NCBI GenBank assembly: GCA_014377145.1
Contig: JACMQE010000319.1
Coordinates: 1-10,148 of the forward strand
Length of the DNA stretch: 10,148 nt
Direction: 5' to 3'
DNA from: Glaciimonas sp.
GTDB lineage: Bacteria; Pseudomonadota; Gammaproteobacteria; Burkholderiales; Burkholderiaceae
The notes under the pieces are model-generated. The model saw nothing but the letters and a program-made list of their open reading frames with translations, was not told the origin of the DNA and did no database searches. The position numbers were made by a program, and so were the translations under genes. Positions 1 to 8,818 of the stretch are shown in pieces (within the stretch, counting starts at the first letter, position 1; each line of letters begins with the position of its first letter).

Positions 1-719
1 GCGGCCCGACTGCGATCTTTTTGCAGAAGCAGATCGGCTATCCAGTCCGGTGATTGCTTGCCATTGCCAACAAAAATTAATCCACCAATTATATTGCGCA
101 CCATATGATGAAGAAACGCATTTGCACGCAAAGTGAACATTATCAGATCACCGCCATTTTTGATACTAAGCGAATACATCTTCCGCACAGGAGAGCGTGC
201 CTGACATTCGATTGCCCGAAACGCCGAAAAATCATGCGTACCGACAAAATGCTTAGCCGCCTTGCGCATCATCTCTAGATTAAGAGGGCGAAATGTCCAT
301 CCGACTTTATTCACCAACAATGGTGAGCGTACCGGATGGTTGTACAGTAGGTAGTGATAGGTACGTGCAGTAGCACTGAAACGTGCATGAAATTGCTGGT
401 CATCATCAACATTAGCGGTTGCCTCAACATACGGAACTTCACACGCCCAGCATACTGCAATTGATGATGGCAAGAATGCATTCAATCCACGCACCCAAGA
501 CGATAAATCACGCAACAAGTCCGTGTCGAAGTGGACTATCTGCTCAAGCGCATGAACGCCAGCATCAGTGCGTCCAGCGCAAATAGTCAAAATTTTACTT
601 AGGGTAAATTTTTGCAAGGCAAGTTCTAGCCTATCCTGTACGGTTTTACCGTCAGGCTGAGTTTGCCATCCATGCCAAAAAGTCCCGTCATATTGGATGC
701 CCAGAACGATTCGCTTCAA
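1..719 (-). CDS. truA: tRNA pseudouridine(38-40) synthase TruA, 3' end beyond window
   Basis: TruA isomerises uridines 38, 39 and 40 in the anticodon arm of many tRNAs to pseudouridine. The minus-strand frame is open from 719 to the left edge, 239 codons with no stop. The N-terminus reads (L/M)KRIVLGIQYDGTFWHGWQTQ, the TruA opening motif. The catalytic aspartate lies in CAGRTDAGVHA at about residue 52. Further family blocks are QFHARFSATARTYHYLLYN and FLHHMVRNIIGGLIFVGNG. A TTG at 719 is taken as the start because it opens the conserved KRIVLG block and has GGAG five bases upstream. No ATG in this frame lies nearby. Family length is about 260-270 residues, so roughly 20-30 C-terminal residues are missing outside the window. 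It follows fimV, as in other Burkholderiales. Unlike its neighbours it carries no lesion, so it is probably functional. Confidence 0.95.
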   Translation of the reverse strand, partial: MKRIVLGIQYDGTFWHGWQTQPDGKTVQDRLELALQKFTLSKILTICAGRTDAGVHALEQIVHFDTDLLRDLSSWVRGLNAFLPSSIAVCWACEVPYVEATANVDDDQQFHARFSATARTYHYLLYNHPVRSPLLVNKVGWTFRPLNLEMMRKAAKHFVGTHDFSAFRAIECQARSPVRKMYSLSIKNGGDLIMFTLRANAFLHHMVRNIIGGLIFVGNGKQSPDWIADLLLQKDRSRA

Positions 720-814
720 ATTAACTCCGTTTCCAAAATATTGCAAAATGCCTGTCAAATAATTGCCTGTTATTAGTTAATATTAACTTAAGCCTACCTG
801 ACCAAAAGACAAAC

Positions 815-838
815 GGGCGCAAACATAACGCTGCGCCC
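815..838 (-). terminator. GC-rich hairpin, candidate terminator of the fimV unit
   Basis: GGGCGCA (815-821) pairs perfectly with TGCGCCC (832-838) across a 10-nt loop. Read on the minus strand the stem is followed by GTTTGTCTTTT, a discontinuous T-rich tract. It lies downstream of fimV and about 95 nt before truA, where a factor-independent terminator would be reasonable. The interrupted T-run makes this weak, and it could be only a structured spacer. Confidence 0.35.
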
Positions 839-908
839 ATCAATTGCTAGTAATAGTTCCAGTAAAGCGCGCCACGATACCCCGGACAGTATCGCTTAAT
901 AAATAATT

Positions 909-1025
909 TAGGACTCACGCAAATTATCTCAGCAACGGGCTTGGCAACCCTGCCGCCTAAGACAGTACCTTAAAAAGTACCGCTAGAAGAGAACAACCCT
1001 GCTGGGACGATTTGCGTGAGTCCTA
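909..1025. mobile_element. MITE-like element with 23-bp terminal inverted repeats
   Basis: Terminal repeats at 911-933 and 1001-1023 are inverted copies matching at 20 of 23 positions. The outer 14 bases, GGACTCACGCAAAT, are identical. Both ends are flanked by TA (909-910 and 1024-1025), which fits a TA target duplication, though two bases prove little. The 67-bp core has no coding capacity. A short non-coding body, long terminal repeats and an intergenic site are typical of non-autonomous elements moved in trans by a full-length transposase. The parent family cannot be named from this window. The three mismatches all lie at the inner ends, as expected if only the outer ends matter for transposition. 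Confidence 0.7.
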
Positions 1026-1227
1026 TGATTGTTTTTCGCTTTCGTACCGGCATCTCCTGTTTTTCCAGGAAAAAGCTCTTTTATTTGCCTCCAGTGTGCG
1101 CATCGCTCAGACTATAACGTCGCTTTGTCATTGCAGGCAACCCCTTTTAATGACACTTTTAACAAGCTTTTACAAACCCTTAATTGGGGTTAAATCCGAC
1201 GGCAATTAAAAAAGTAGTATTTCTATA

Positions 1228-4048
1228 TTATTCAAGATTTTTCAATAAGATTTTTGCTTTTTCTACCTGTCCAGTGTTTTCCTCTTGCAGCACTTCCTTC
1301 AGCAATTCTCGTGCTCCTTCGTTATCGTCGATTTCCTGATAAGCGACAGCCAGATCAATCTTGGTCGCCATTTCGGTATCCATTACGCTGCCTTGGCTGG
1401 GTGGTGTTTCTTGAAAAGGTACACTCTTTTCAAGAAACACCACCCAGATCAAGGTTTATCCCCGTCAACTCAAATTCTAATGGCACATTCATCGCCAAGG
1501 TGTGTGCAATAGTAGATATGGCTGTTTTGGTCGTCCGAGTATTAATATTTTCGGCGAGTGTTCTGGCAGATTGGTCTTCTGAAGAAGATATTAAACTAAA
1601 GTCAGGCCCTGTCACCAGCTTATTAGCCGGCTTGAAGTCAAACGTATTTATCACAGATTTGGTCGACTCTGGCATTGAGTGGGAAGTCAATAGAGTCCGA
1701 TTTAGCGGTGCATGATTGTCTATATCTTCAAAGGAGCAATCCAAATCCGGTTTGCTATTGCTCTGCAATGTTTCTTTCGGCGATAGCCCATCGACATTCA
1801 ATGGCGTAAATAATTGCGTCACCTCAACGTCAGCGGCTTTCCCTCCATTGTCTTGCGGTTTATGAGGCTCTGTCAGCTTATGCAAAGCGTTAAAATCTAA
1901 GCTTTCCAGCGGTTGCGCTGGCATTCTAACAGAAGCCGTTTTGGCAACGACCTGTTCTGTTAGTAGACCACTCCCATACAGCTGACTGGTAGGATCTACG
2001 GTTGCACCTAAGGATAATCGCTTGCTGCCATTCATCGCCTTTGCCATTGGTAAGGCTATATAGTTCGCTGGCTAGCATCTCAAATGCACGCATATCTTTG
2101 CGCATCGCATAAATTTACAATAACTTGATGCGAATTGCATGACGATTCGGCTGGCTCCATAAAGCTTCTTTCAGAATTTCTTCTGTCTGTATATCGCGGC
2201 TGCACACGATGTGCACATTTGCTTCAGTGACTACGTCTACATTTGTATCAAAGTTACTAACCGACGGCACAAAACGAGAGTTGAATACACTAATGTTGGT
2301 ATCCACGCTTTGACCACCGGTGGATACAGATAACGACTTGTTTTTTAAATCTGAAGTGAACAGCCATATTTCGCCAATATCCAGAGACGTTTACTATTTT
2401 TTAAGACGAAAAAGATAAAAATCTAGACCTACTAACAAAATTGCCAAAAAGCCATCTCTAGCCCTTAGCAGGTTATTGATCAGGCTGCCAAAGAACCCCG
2501 GCTCAGACGCTACTGGTGTGGCTACTTTTGTTAGTTTGGGGTTAATCGTTGGTATGGTATTTGCGCTTATGGCAGGGGACGTTGACATTACAGCACAATT
2601 ATACTGGAGATTTCCGCAATATTGGAGTCTGGGGCAGGGCTTTGCCTGGGATGCCGCAGAGCCCTGTGTTACCCTGCCTGAACTAACAGCCTTCATACCA
2701 TCATTGTGACTGGCGCTAAAGTAGGCATTGGTGTTGTTTTACCTGTGCTGTCGGCTTATTTTTGGAGCTTATCTAAAATCTTATTTTTACGTCTAGAACT
2801 TTTTGTAAGTCCGTAATATTTTTTACTAACTCTTTGATGCAAATATCAGCTTCAACTTCCGCTTTTTCTCTTGCAATTCGCTCGTCAGTAGCAGTAATCG
2901 ACTTTGCATCAGCTTTAACCATATTGCCAGCACGCGATAATTTTAATTTATCTTTTGCTTTGTTCGGAGGATTGGCTCGCTCTTCAACTTTAGCGTTGAT
3001 CTCTCCATCACCGCTTTGTTTTGCATATGTTACCTTTCGCGGTGCAGTTTTTGCCGTCTGGGCCGCCAGCGTATTGCGGTAGCTATTGAAATCCTTTGAT
3101 AACGCTAAAATTACATTAGATGCCTCGGTGCGGGTTTAACAACGCGTACTGTATCGCCATCTGGAATGGATAAAATTTGGCCGCTATGCAAACGATGAAT
3201 ATTTTTATCGATAAATGCAGTTTCAGTGGCGCGATATAGGGCTACCAACATTTGATCGATTGAAATACTGTTTGGCAAATTGTCTATTGCGATATGAAAA
3301 AGTGTATCGCCTTTCTTCACTCGATAATTCATATCCCCATTTTCATTCTTTACAGCGACCGCTTCCGCCTGTTTTGCCGGATTACGGACAGCATCGTTAG
3401 GTTGTGCTATTTTTTCCGTAAAAAGAAGAGTCGAGCGATCATGGCGGGCTCCAGATAAGAGCGTCATTGTGTCCGCCGCAGATGCTGCCGAAGACATTAT
3501 AGAAACTGGGGACAGCAGGGTCACCAGGGCAGCAATCGATGGAGGCTGCGTTAAAGGCAAATTACCGGATCAAGCAACACATTGTATTCTCTTAAAAACA
3601 CGCGTTGTAGTCCCGCCCAATTCCATCAACAAAGCCACAAATAGTTCATTGATCGGCTGAATCGAAGTTACCCTGACAAATTTGCGTGCGCAGCGCTGAT
3701 CAATCGAAAATTGCAATGATAATAAAGTTGGATTGAAGTCGATATTGACGTGCTTATAGGGATCTCAGAGGACGCCAGTTTTACCACTAATTGCGTCTCT
3801 TCATGCTTGGACACAGCATTCAACTCAATTTCTGCGCGAAGCGGTTGCTCCAGGAAAGATAGGATGGTTATTTCACCTAAACCCGCTGCATGCGCTCCGG
3901 GCATTAACATCAGTGCAGACAGGGTTCCGCAACTAAGTGTTTTTAACCCCGCCGAAATAAACTTGCTCGATGGATTTAATCTTTTTCTATATGGCATGTA
4001 AGCTATTCCGTTGGCGTAAATTAAAGGACAAGACTTGTACTTTAACAA
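1228..4048 (-). pseudogene. fimV: degraded fimV (LysM/TPR polar scaffold protein)
   Basis: FimV is a large inner-membrane protein that binds peptidoglycan through LysM and organises the cell pole and type IV pili. Its architecture can be followed across frames. The N-terminus has a signal peptide and the AAGLG.ITILSFLEQPLRAEIEL block (about 3997-3770). A NIDFNPTLLSLQFSIDQR segment follows. The LysM domain begins YRVKKGDTLFHIA (about 3326-3140). A charged coiled-coil runs about 2990-2780. EPGFFGSLINNLL precedes a membrane segment (about 2510-2400). A TPR-like part contains QTEEILKEALWSQPNRHAIR (about 2306-2050). The conserved tail is MATKIDLAVAYQEIDDNEGA. Frameshifts occur near 3755, 3595, 3565, 3122, 2786 (A6 to A5) and 2040. 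Stops replace expected residues at LQK*ADS, KK**TSL and LL*IY. A palindrome interrupts the tail at 1397-1447. The start could be 4048 or the ATG at 3997. It is certainly non-functional as one protein. Confidence 0.92.
1397..1447. repeat. 51-bp palindrome inserted in the fimV 3' region
   Basis: Two perfect 21-bp inverted arms (1397-1417 and 1427-1447) flank a 9-nt spacer, GGTACACTC. The arms begin CTGGGTGGTGTTTCTTG. Homology continues just outside, CCTTG on the left and CAAGG on the right, giving an imperfect palindrome of about 63 bp. It sits between FimV tail segments INLDLG and SVMDTEMATKIDLA, supplies a TGA stop, and leaves the two parts in different frames. The RNA would fold into a very stable hairpin. 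On either strand it lacks a following T-run, so it is not a standard terminator. It may be a palindromic repeat family member or a local template-switch product. Confidence 0.85.
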
Positions 4049-4289
4049 TGTTATTCAAGCAGTTTCAAAATATCGACGCTAGCAAAGAACCGACATAAGC
4101 GACTCTTTAAATAGATAAAACCCACTAACAATCACGATTGAGAAAGTATTAGCGGGCTACGTTGCAGAAAACCATAAAAAATCGTCAAAAGTGTGCAGTT
4201 CCGATTACTTTATCCAGCTTATAGGAAAAATATCTGCTTTACATCTGCAATTTTCCATAAAAGCCAACTGTTTCTGTGATTTAGTACTT
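4049..4289. other. asd-fimV intergenic region
   Basis: This AT-rich spacer of 241 bp has no supported coding sequence. It contains the hairpin at 4117-4156 described as a candidate asd terminator. Any fimV promoter would lie here on the minus strand, but I see no pair of -35/-10 boxes convincing enough to annotate. Confidence 0.5.
4117..4156 (-). terminator. candidate factor-independent terminator after asd
   Basis: On the minus strand CCCGCTAA (4156-4149) pairs with TTAGTGGG (4128-4121), with one G-T wobble. An inner CAATC/GATTG stem adds to the fold, and TTTT (4120-4117) follows directly. It lies about 134 nt past the asd stop, so it could end the leu-asd transcript before fimV. The bulged stem and short T-run keep the confidence modest. 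Confidence 0.4.
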
Positions 4290-5423
4290 TTACTTATCTA
4301 GAATAATTCTCAGCATACGCCTTAACGGCTCTGCTGCACCCCACAACAATTGGTCGCCAACCGTAAAAGCAGACAGATAATCACCACCCATTTCCAATTT
4401 ACGTAAGCGTCCAATCGGAATACTCAGGCTGCCGGTAACGGCGGCAGGTGTCAGATCACGCATGGAATCTTCACGATTGTTCGCTACTAACTTTACCCAC
4501 TGATTGTTGCTAGCGATGATGTCGTTAATTTCATCAAGCGGCACATCTTTTTTAAGCTTGATAGTAAGTGCCTGGGAGTGGCAACGCATTGCGCCAACGC
4601 GGATGCATAAGCCATCTACCGGAATAGATTTTCTGTCAATATTGAATCCTTTTCCGCGTCCGAGAATTTTATTGGTTTCTACGCCAGCTTTCCACTCCTC
4701 TTTGGACTGACCGTTGCCCGAATCTTTATCAATCCATGGGATTAGATTACCTGCGAGCGGCACACCAAATTGCTTGGTTTCATCAGCAGAAAAGCTATGC
4801 TGCTTTGCCAGCACTTTGCGATCAATCTCAAGAATCGCCGCAGCGGGATTGTCGAGCAAAGATTTGACTTCTGCATTAATCGTACCAAACTGCGTCAGCA
4901 ACTCACGCATGTGTTGCGCGCCACCACCGGATGCGGCCTGGTACGTCATCGAGGTCATCCATTCGATTAAATCTTGTTGAAACAATCCACCCAGCCCCAT
5001 CATCATGCATGAGACCGTACAGTTGCCGCCAACGTAGTTTTTAATACCACTTGTCAGGCCGTATTTAATGACGTCCAAATTAACAGGGTCTAGAACAATA
5101 ATTGCCTCGTCCTTCATCCGCAAAGTCGACGCTGCATCAATCCAGTAACCGGTCCAACCGGATTCACGCAGCTTCGGAAAAATGTCTCCGGTATAATCGC
5201 CACCCTGACAGGTGATAATGATATCGCATTTTTTCAATGCTTCAATATCGTTGGCATCTTTTAATGTTGTTTCATTTGTTGCCAACGCAGGCGCGGTCCC
5301 TCCTGCATTTGAAGTTGAAAAAAATACCGGTTCTATATGGGCGAAATCACCCTCTTCTTGCATCCGCTGCATCAGAACAGAACCAACCATACCTCGCCAA
5401 CCGACTAAACCAACCAGTTTCAT
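4290..5423 (-). CDS. asd: aspartate-semialdehyde dehydrogenase Asd, intact
   Basis: Asd reduces beta-aspartyl phosphate with NADPH to aspartate semialdehyde. This is the branch point to diaminopimelate/lysine, threonine and methionine. The 377-residue product matches the usual length of about 370-375 for the Gram-negative subfamily. The NADP-binding loop [11 protein letters not shown] is at residues 5-15. The catalytic cysteine is C135 in [23 protein letters not shown] lies at 161-176. R275 and H282 in [12 protein letters not shown] match the substrate-binding arginine and the catalytic histidine. ATG 5423 is chosen because [11 protein letters not shown] is the family N-terminus and AAGGAGT precedes it. 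It lies 93 nt after leuB. It is the only unbroken gene between fimV and the right edge, consistent with selection for peptidoglycan precursors. I expect it to be functional. Confidence 0.97.
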   Translation of the reverse strand: MKLVGLVGWRGMVGSVLMQRMQEEGDFAHIEPVFFSTSNAGGTAPALATNETTLKDANDIEALKKCDIIITCQGGDYTGDIFPKLRESGWTGYWIDAASTLRMKDEAIIVLDPVNLDVIKYGLTSGIKNYVGGNCTVSCMMMGLGGLFQQDLIEWMTSMTYQAASGGGAQHMRELLTQFGTINAEVKSLLDNPAAAILEIDRKVLAKQHSFSADETKQFGVPLAGNLIPWIDKDSGNGQSKEEWKAGVETNKILGRGKGFNIDRKSIPVDGLCIRVGAMRCHSQALTIKLKKDVPLDEINDIIASNNQWVKLVANNREDSMRDLTPAAVTGSLSIPIGRLRKLEMGGDYLSAFTVGDQLLWGAAEPLRRMLRIILDK

Positions 5424-5427
5424 TATT

Positions 5428-5434
5428 ACTCCTT
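5428..5434 (-). promoter_or_regulatory. strong ribosome binding site of asd
   Basis: AAGGAGT on the minus strand ends 4 nt before ATG 5423. It is the clearest Shine-Dalgarno sequence in the window and fixes the asd start. The leuB and leuC starts show no comparable site. Confidence 0.8.
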
Positions 5435-5516
5435 ACCATATAAATGGGGACAATCCCGTCACTCCAACGAATACTATGACCCTAAAACTTATCTTTTACC
5501 ACTATTTTGAACCAGC

Positions 5517-6588
5517 TTAAGCCAGCACTTTGACGACTGCCTGGCCCATTTCGCTAGTGCTGATTTTGGTTGTGCCAACTTCATAAATATCGCTGGTACG
5601 CAAACCTTGCGCAAGAACTTTCTTGACTGCCGCTTCTATCCGATCAGCCTGTTCGGCTTTATTGAGAGAGAACCATAGCATCATCGCAGCAGACAAAATG
5701 GTCGCTAAAGGATTGGCAATGCCTTTTGCCTGCAATATCTGGCGCCGAACCGTGTGAAGGTTCGTACAAACCTTTATTGTTGGCATCCAGTGGTGCTGAT
5801 GGCAACATCCCGATTGATCCCATCAACATCGCAGCTGCATCGGAGGGAATATCGCCAAACATATTGCCAGTAACGATTACATCGAATTTTTTCGGTGCAC
5901 GCACCAATTGCATCGCTGTATTGTCGACATACATCTGTTCCAAAGACACATCTGGATACTCCTTATGAACATCAGTCAAAATGTCACGCCAGAATTGGAA
6001 AGTTTCGAGCACGTTGGCTTTATCAACGCTGGTTAAGCGCCTATCACGCTTTTGCGCATTCTGGAAAGCGACATGAGCAATCCGGCAAACTTCGGTTTCC
6101 GCATAGCGCATGGTGTCAAAGCCTTCTCGCTCGCCTTTGAACGCACCGTCGGGTGCAGTACGTACACCGCGTGGTTGACCAAAATAAATGTCACCTGTCA
6201 ATTCGCGAATAATCAGGATATCTAAACCGGATACTAATTCGGGTTTAAGTGTTGAGGCACCTGCCAATTCAGGATACAAAATTGCAGGGCGCAAATTCGC
6301 AAATAAACCTAAATTTTTACGCAAGCCCAAGATGGCTTGCTCGGGCCAAAATGACCGTTCTAGCGAATCGTACTGATAATCCAAGACTGCACCGAACAAA
6401 ATCGCATCCGCTTCTTGTGCCAACTTAAGCGTGGGGACTGGTAAAGGGTGGCCATACATAGCATATCCGGCACCGCCTACAACCGCGGCTTCCAATTTGG
6501 ATTTTTCGTCCAGCGCTTTCAGGACATTAACCGCTTGCGCAATAATTTCAGGGCCGATGCCATCACCCGACAAAATTGCAATTTTCAT
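5517..6588 (-). pseudogene. leuB: 3-isopropylmalate dehydrogenase LeuB, single frameshift
   Basis: LeuB oxidatively decarboxylates 3-isopropylmalate with NAD, the third step of the leucine branch. The first 294 or so residues are a good LeuB. They start [20 protein letters not shown] and keep the arginine motifs [13 protein letters not shown] and [29 protein letters not shown], the metal-binding NMFGD..SD block, and [13 protein letters not shown]. After GGC the run AAAA (5724-5727) has one A more than needed. The frame then ends after a short non-homologous tail. Removing one A restores [24 protein letters not shown] to the normal stop at 5517, giving about 356 residues, the family length. 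This is a minimal lesion, so the loss may be recent, or the base call should be checked. It is adjacent to leuD upstream and asd downstream. The start has no clear ribosome binding site. Confidence 0.9.
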
Positions 6589-6637
6589 ATTTTACGAGTA
6601 AAGGAATTAAAAAATTTGGAGAAGCGAAAGTTAACAT

Positions 6638-7224
6638 CTAGATAGGCTGATTGCGATCTTCGAATTCGCGGATTTTGTCGGTCTGACGCAACGTCAAACC
6701 AATATCGTCAAGACCGTTCAGCAAGCGATATTTACGGAGCTCGCCAACTTCAAACGGATAGCTAATACTGCCATTTGAAGTTGTTACCACTTGTTTTTCT
6801 AAATCAATAAATAGACGATCAATCTGCATTTCTTGCAAAATAATTGGTAGCACCCCATTTTTATAGCATTTACTGAAAAAATATCGGCAAAACTAGGGGC
6901 GATTAATGCACGAAAACCATATTGCTCAAGCACCCACGGCGCATGCTCACGAGATTAACCGCACCCAAAATTTTTACGCGCCAATAGAACAGATGCACCT
7001 TGATAGCGAGCTTGATTCAATACTAAATCTGGATTTAGTGGCCGCTTTGCGTTATCGTTGCCCGATTTGCCATGATTCAGGTAACGCCGCTCATCAAATA
7101 GGTTCGGTCCAAATCCTGTAAGTGGAATAGATTTTAAAAATTGCTTTGGGATAATTGCGTCGGTATCGACATTGGCACGATCCAGCGGTGCCACCAAACC
7201 ATCTAAAACCGTAAATTTGTTCAT
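6638..7224 (-). pseudogene. leuD: isopropylmalate isomerase small subunit LeuD, broken
   Basis: LeuD is the small subunit of the LeuCD isomerase that interconverts 2- and 3-isopropylmalate. The 5' part gives [40 protein letters not shown] and [14 protein letters not shown], all strong LeuD blocks. A TAA (6955-6957) then replaces the serine of GCGSSREHAPW, and [20 protein letters not shown] continues in the same frame. At the homopolymer 6876-6881 one T (minus strand) is missing, which shifts frame within the region corresponding to FADIFFNNCFKNG. The last frame reads LPIILQEMQ to [17 protein letters not shown] with a stop at 6638. The segment [13 protein letters not shown] seems to lack about a dozen residues normally present between those words, an inferred in-frame deletion. 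ATG 7224 is chosen over longer readings because MNKFTV is the family start. Confidence 0.93.
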
Positions 7225-7229
7225 GACAT

Positions 7230-7402
7230 TTATTCCAAAATAGGGGCCATTAGGACACGGGCACAATCGCTGGTGAATGAGTCTACTTTCCTTAGTTTTT
7301 TTCCTACATGTTCGACATCCTTACCGAAACCTTGAAACATATTGTATCTGGTCATCAAATTAGTAGCCGCCGCAAGAACACATAAAATAATAATTTTTTT
7401 AT
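7230..7402 (-). pseudogene. entericidin-type small lipoprotein relic between leuC and leuD
   Basis: Many Burkholderiales carry a tiny entericidin A/B-like membrane lipoprotein gene between leuC and leuD. Here the minus-strand frame reads KKIIILCVLAAATNLM, then [19 protein letters not shown]. The first part is a Lys-Lys plus hydrophobic signal sequence. [12 protein letters not shown] is the characteristic entericidin core. Two features expected of a working gene are missing. Upstream of the Lys codons the sequence is AGTAT plus seven A, where AGTATG plus seven A would give ATG AAA AAA, so the G of the start codon seems deleted. The lipobox position reads MTRY (7355-7344) where an LxGC-type motif ending in cysteine is expected. 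The frame then runs on past the usual length to TAA at 7230. No ribosome binding site is visible. It begins 17 nt after leuC. Confidence 0.75.
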
Positions 7403-7418
7403 ACTAAAATATAAAACA

Positions 7419-8818
7419 CTAGAGCGACCGCACATCAACGAAATGACCCGCGATACCTGATGCTGCCATTGCTGAACTAACCAAATGTGTGCGTCCACCG
7501 GCGCCTTGACGGCCTTCAAAGTTACGATTCGAGGTTGAAGCACAACGTTCACCAGGTTCGAGACGGTCGGCACTCATCGCCAGACACATTGAGCACCCGG
7601 GCTCTCGCCACTCAAAACCTGCGTCTTTAAATATCTTATCTAAGCCTTCACGTTCAGCTTGCTTCTTGACTAAGCCGGAGCCAGGAACCACCATCGCCAA
7701 CTTAACATTTGATGCATGAAATTTACCCCTAACAACCATTGCAGCTGCGCGCAAATCTTCAATGTGCGAATTGGTGCATGAGCCGATAAATACTTTATTG
7801 ATGCGGATATCTTCTATCGCGGTATTTGGTTTCAGCGCCATGTAAGCGAAAGCTTTTTTCATGCCATCACGTTTAGCAGGATCTTTTTCTTTATCTGGAT
7901 CAGGAACGCGACCATCAATCGTCGCCACCATTTCGGGAAAGTATCCCAAGTAACTTGTGGCTTGATCTCAGCAGCACTTAACGTGACCACCAGGTCAAAC
8001 TTGGCACCAATATCGGTGTACAAGGTGCGCCAATAAATGACAGCGCGCTCCCAGTGTGGCCCGACTGGCGATAACGGCCGGCCCTTAACATAGCTTAATT
8101 GTAGTGTCGTCTACAGCGATCATTCCGGCCCTCGCACCCGCCTCAATTGCCGTGTTGCAGACGGTCATACGACCTTCCATCGAAAGCGAACGGAAGACTA
8201 AACTACCACAAAACTCTATCGTGTAACCAGTACCGCCAGCGGTCCCGATTTGACCGATCACTGCGAGTACTAGGTCTTTTGCAGTGACGCCATTTGGAAT
8301 CAAACCGCCAACCTGCACCAGCATAGATTTGAATTTTTTTGTTAATAACGTCTGGGTTGCCAGTCTGTGCTCGACCTCAGAAGTACCGATCCCTTGCGTC
8401 AAACAACCGAACGCGCCGTGCGTCGAGGTATGTGAATCGTCACAGACCACTGTCATGCTGGGCAGCGTTGTGCCCTGCTCGGGTCCAATCACATAGATGA
8501 TCTCTTGACGTAAATCATTCATACCAAAATAGGTCTGACCATATTCTTTGGCATTCGCATCCAATGTTTCAATCTGCAAGCGCGATACAGGATCAATGAT
8601 ACCGTGCGCGCGATCAGTGGTTGGGATGTTGTGGTCAGCCACAACAAGATTGCCGGTATGCGCCATGGCATGCGGCGTCCCGCTAGCTTTAAGCCATCAA
8701 AAGCTTGAGGACTGGTGACTTCGTGTAATCGGTGTCGATTAATATAAAGAATTGCCGTGCCATCTTGCTCAGTATGGGCAACGTGAGATTCCCATAATTT
8801 GTCGTAGAGAGTCTGCAT
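7419..8818 (-). pseudogene. leuC: isopropylmalate isomerase large subunit LeuC, three frameshifts
   Basis: LeuC is the aconitase-family [4Fe-4S] large subunit of isopropylmalate isomerase. The total span of 1400 bp equals the usual gene length of about 467 codons, so decay is by point changes and small indels. It opens [20 protein letters not shown] at 8818. The frame is lost around 8660-8690 after FDGLKLAGR and resumes as [30 protein letters not shown] follows, preceded by CD where CG is expected. A base gained near 8093 shifts VDDTTI into a stop. [17 protein letters not shown] continues in another frame to [15 protein letters not shown] lost near 7945-7947 shifts again before [15 protein letters not shown]. 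The iron-sulfur cysteines of GSCTNS (about 7781) and PGCSMC are still present. The last frame ends GHFVDVRSL at 7419. It heads the former leuC-leuD-leuB unit. Confidence 0.93.

Larger units (their letters stand above)
720..1227. other. non-coding gap between fimV relic and truA
   Basis: No protein-coding gene is supported here. The gap holds a GC-rich hairpin (815-838) and a MITE-like inverted-repeat element (909-1025), listed separately. Between the element and the fimV stop, 1026-1227 is AT-rich. It contains a 15-nt perfect palindrome, TTTTTCCAGGAAAAA (1060-1074), and a 7-bp inverted repeat TGTCATT/AATGACA (1126-1132 and 1149-1155). I could not recognise any gene remnant on either strand. 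Confidence 0.6.

Noticed and set aside
1254..1715. A 153-codon plus-strand open frame across the fimV 3' region.
   Set aside because: It is antisense to clearly recognisable FimV sequence, runs through the palindrome, and has no recognisable domain or ribosome binding site.
1228..8818. All frameshifts as sequencing or assembly error.
   Set aside because: Lesions are absent from about 1.85 kb of asd and truA but dense in fimV, leuC and leuD. They include in-frame stops and substitutions at conserved sites, which indel errors would not make. The leuB lesion alone remains open to doubt.
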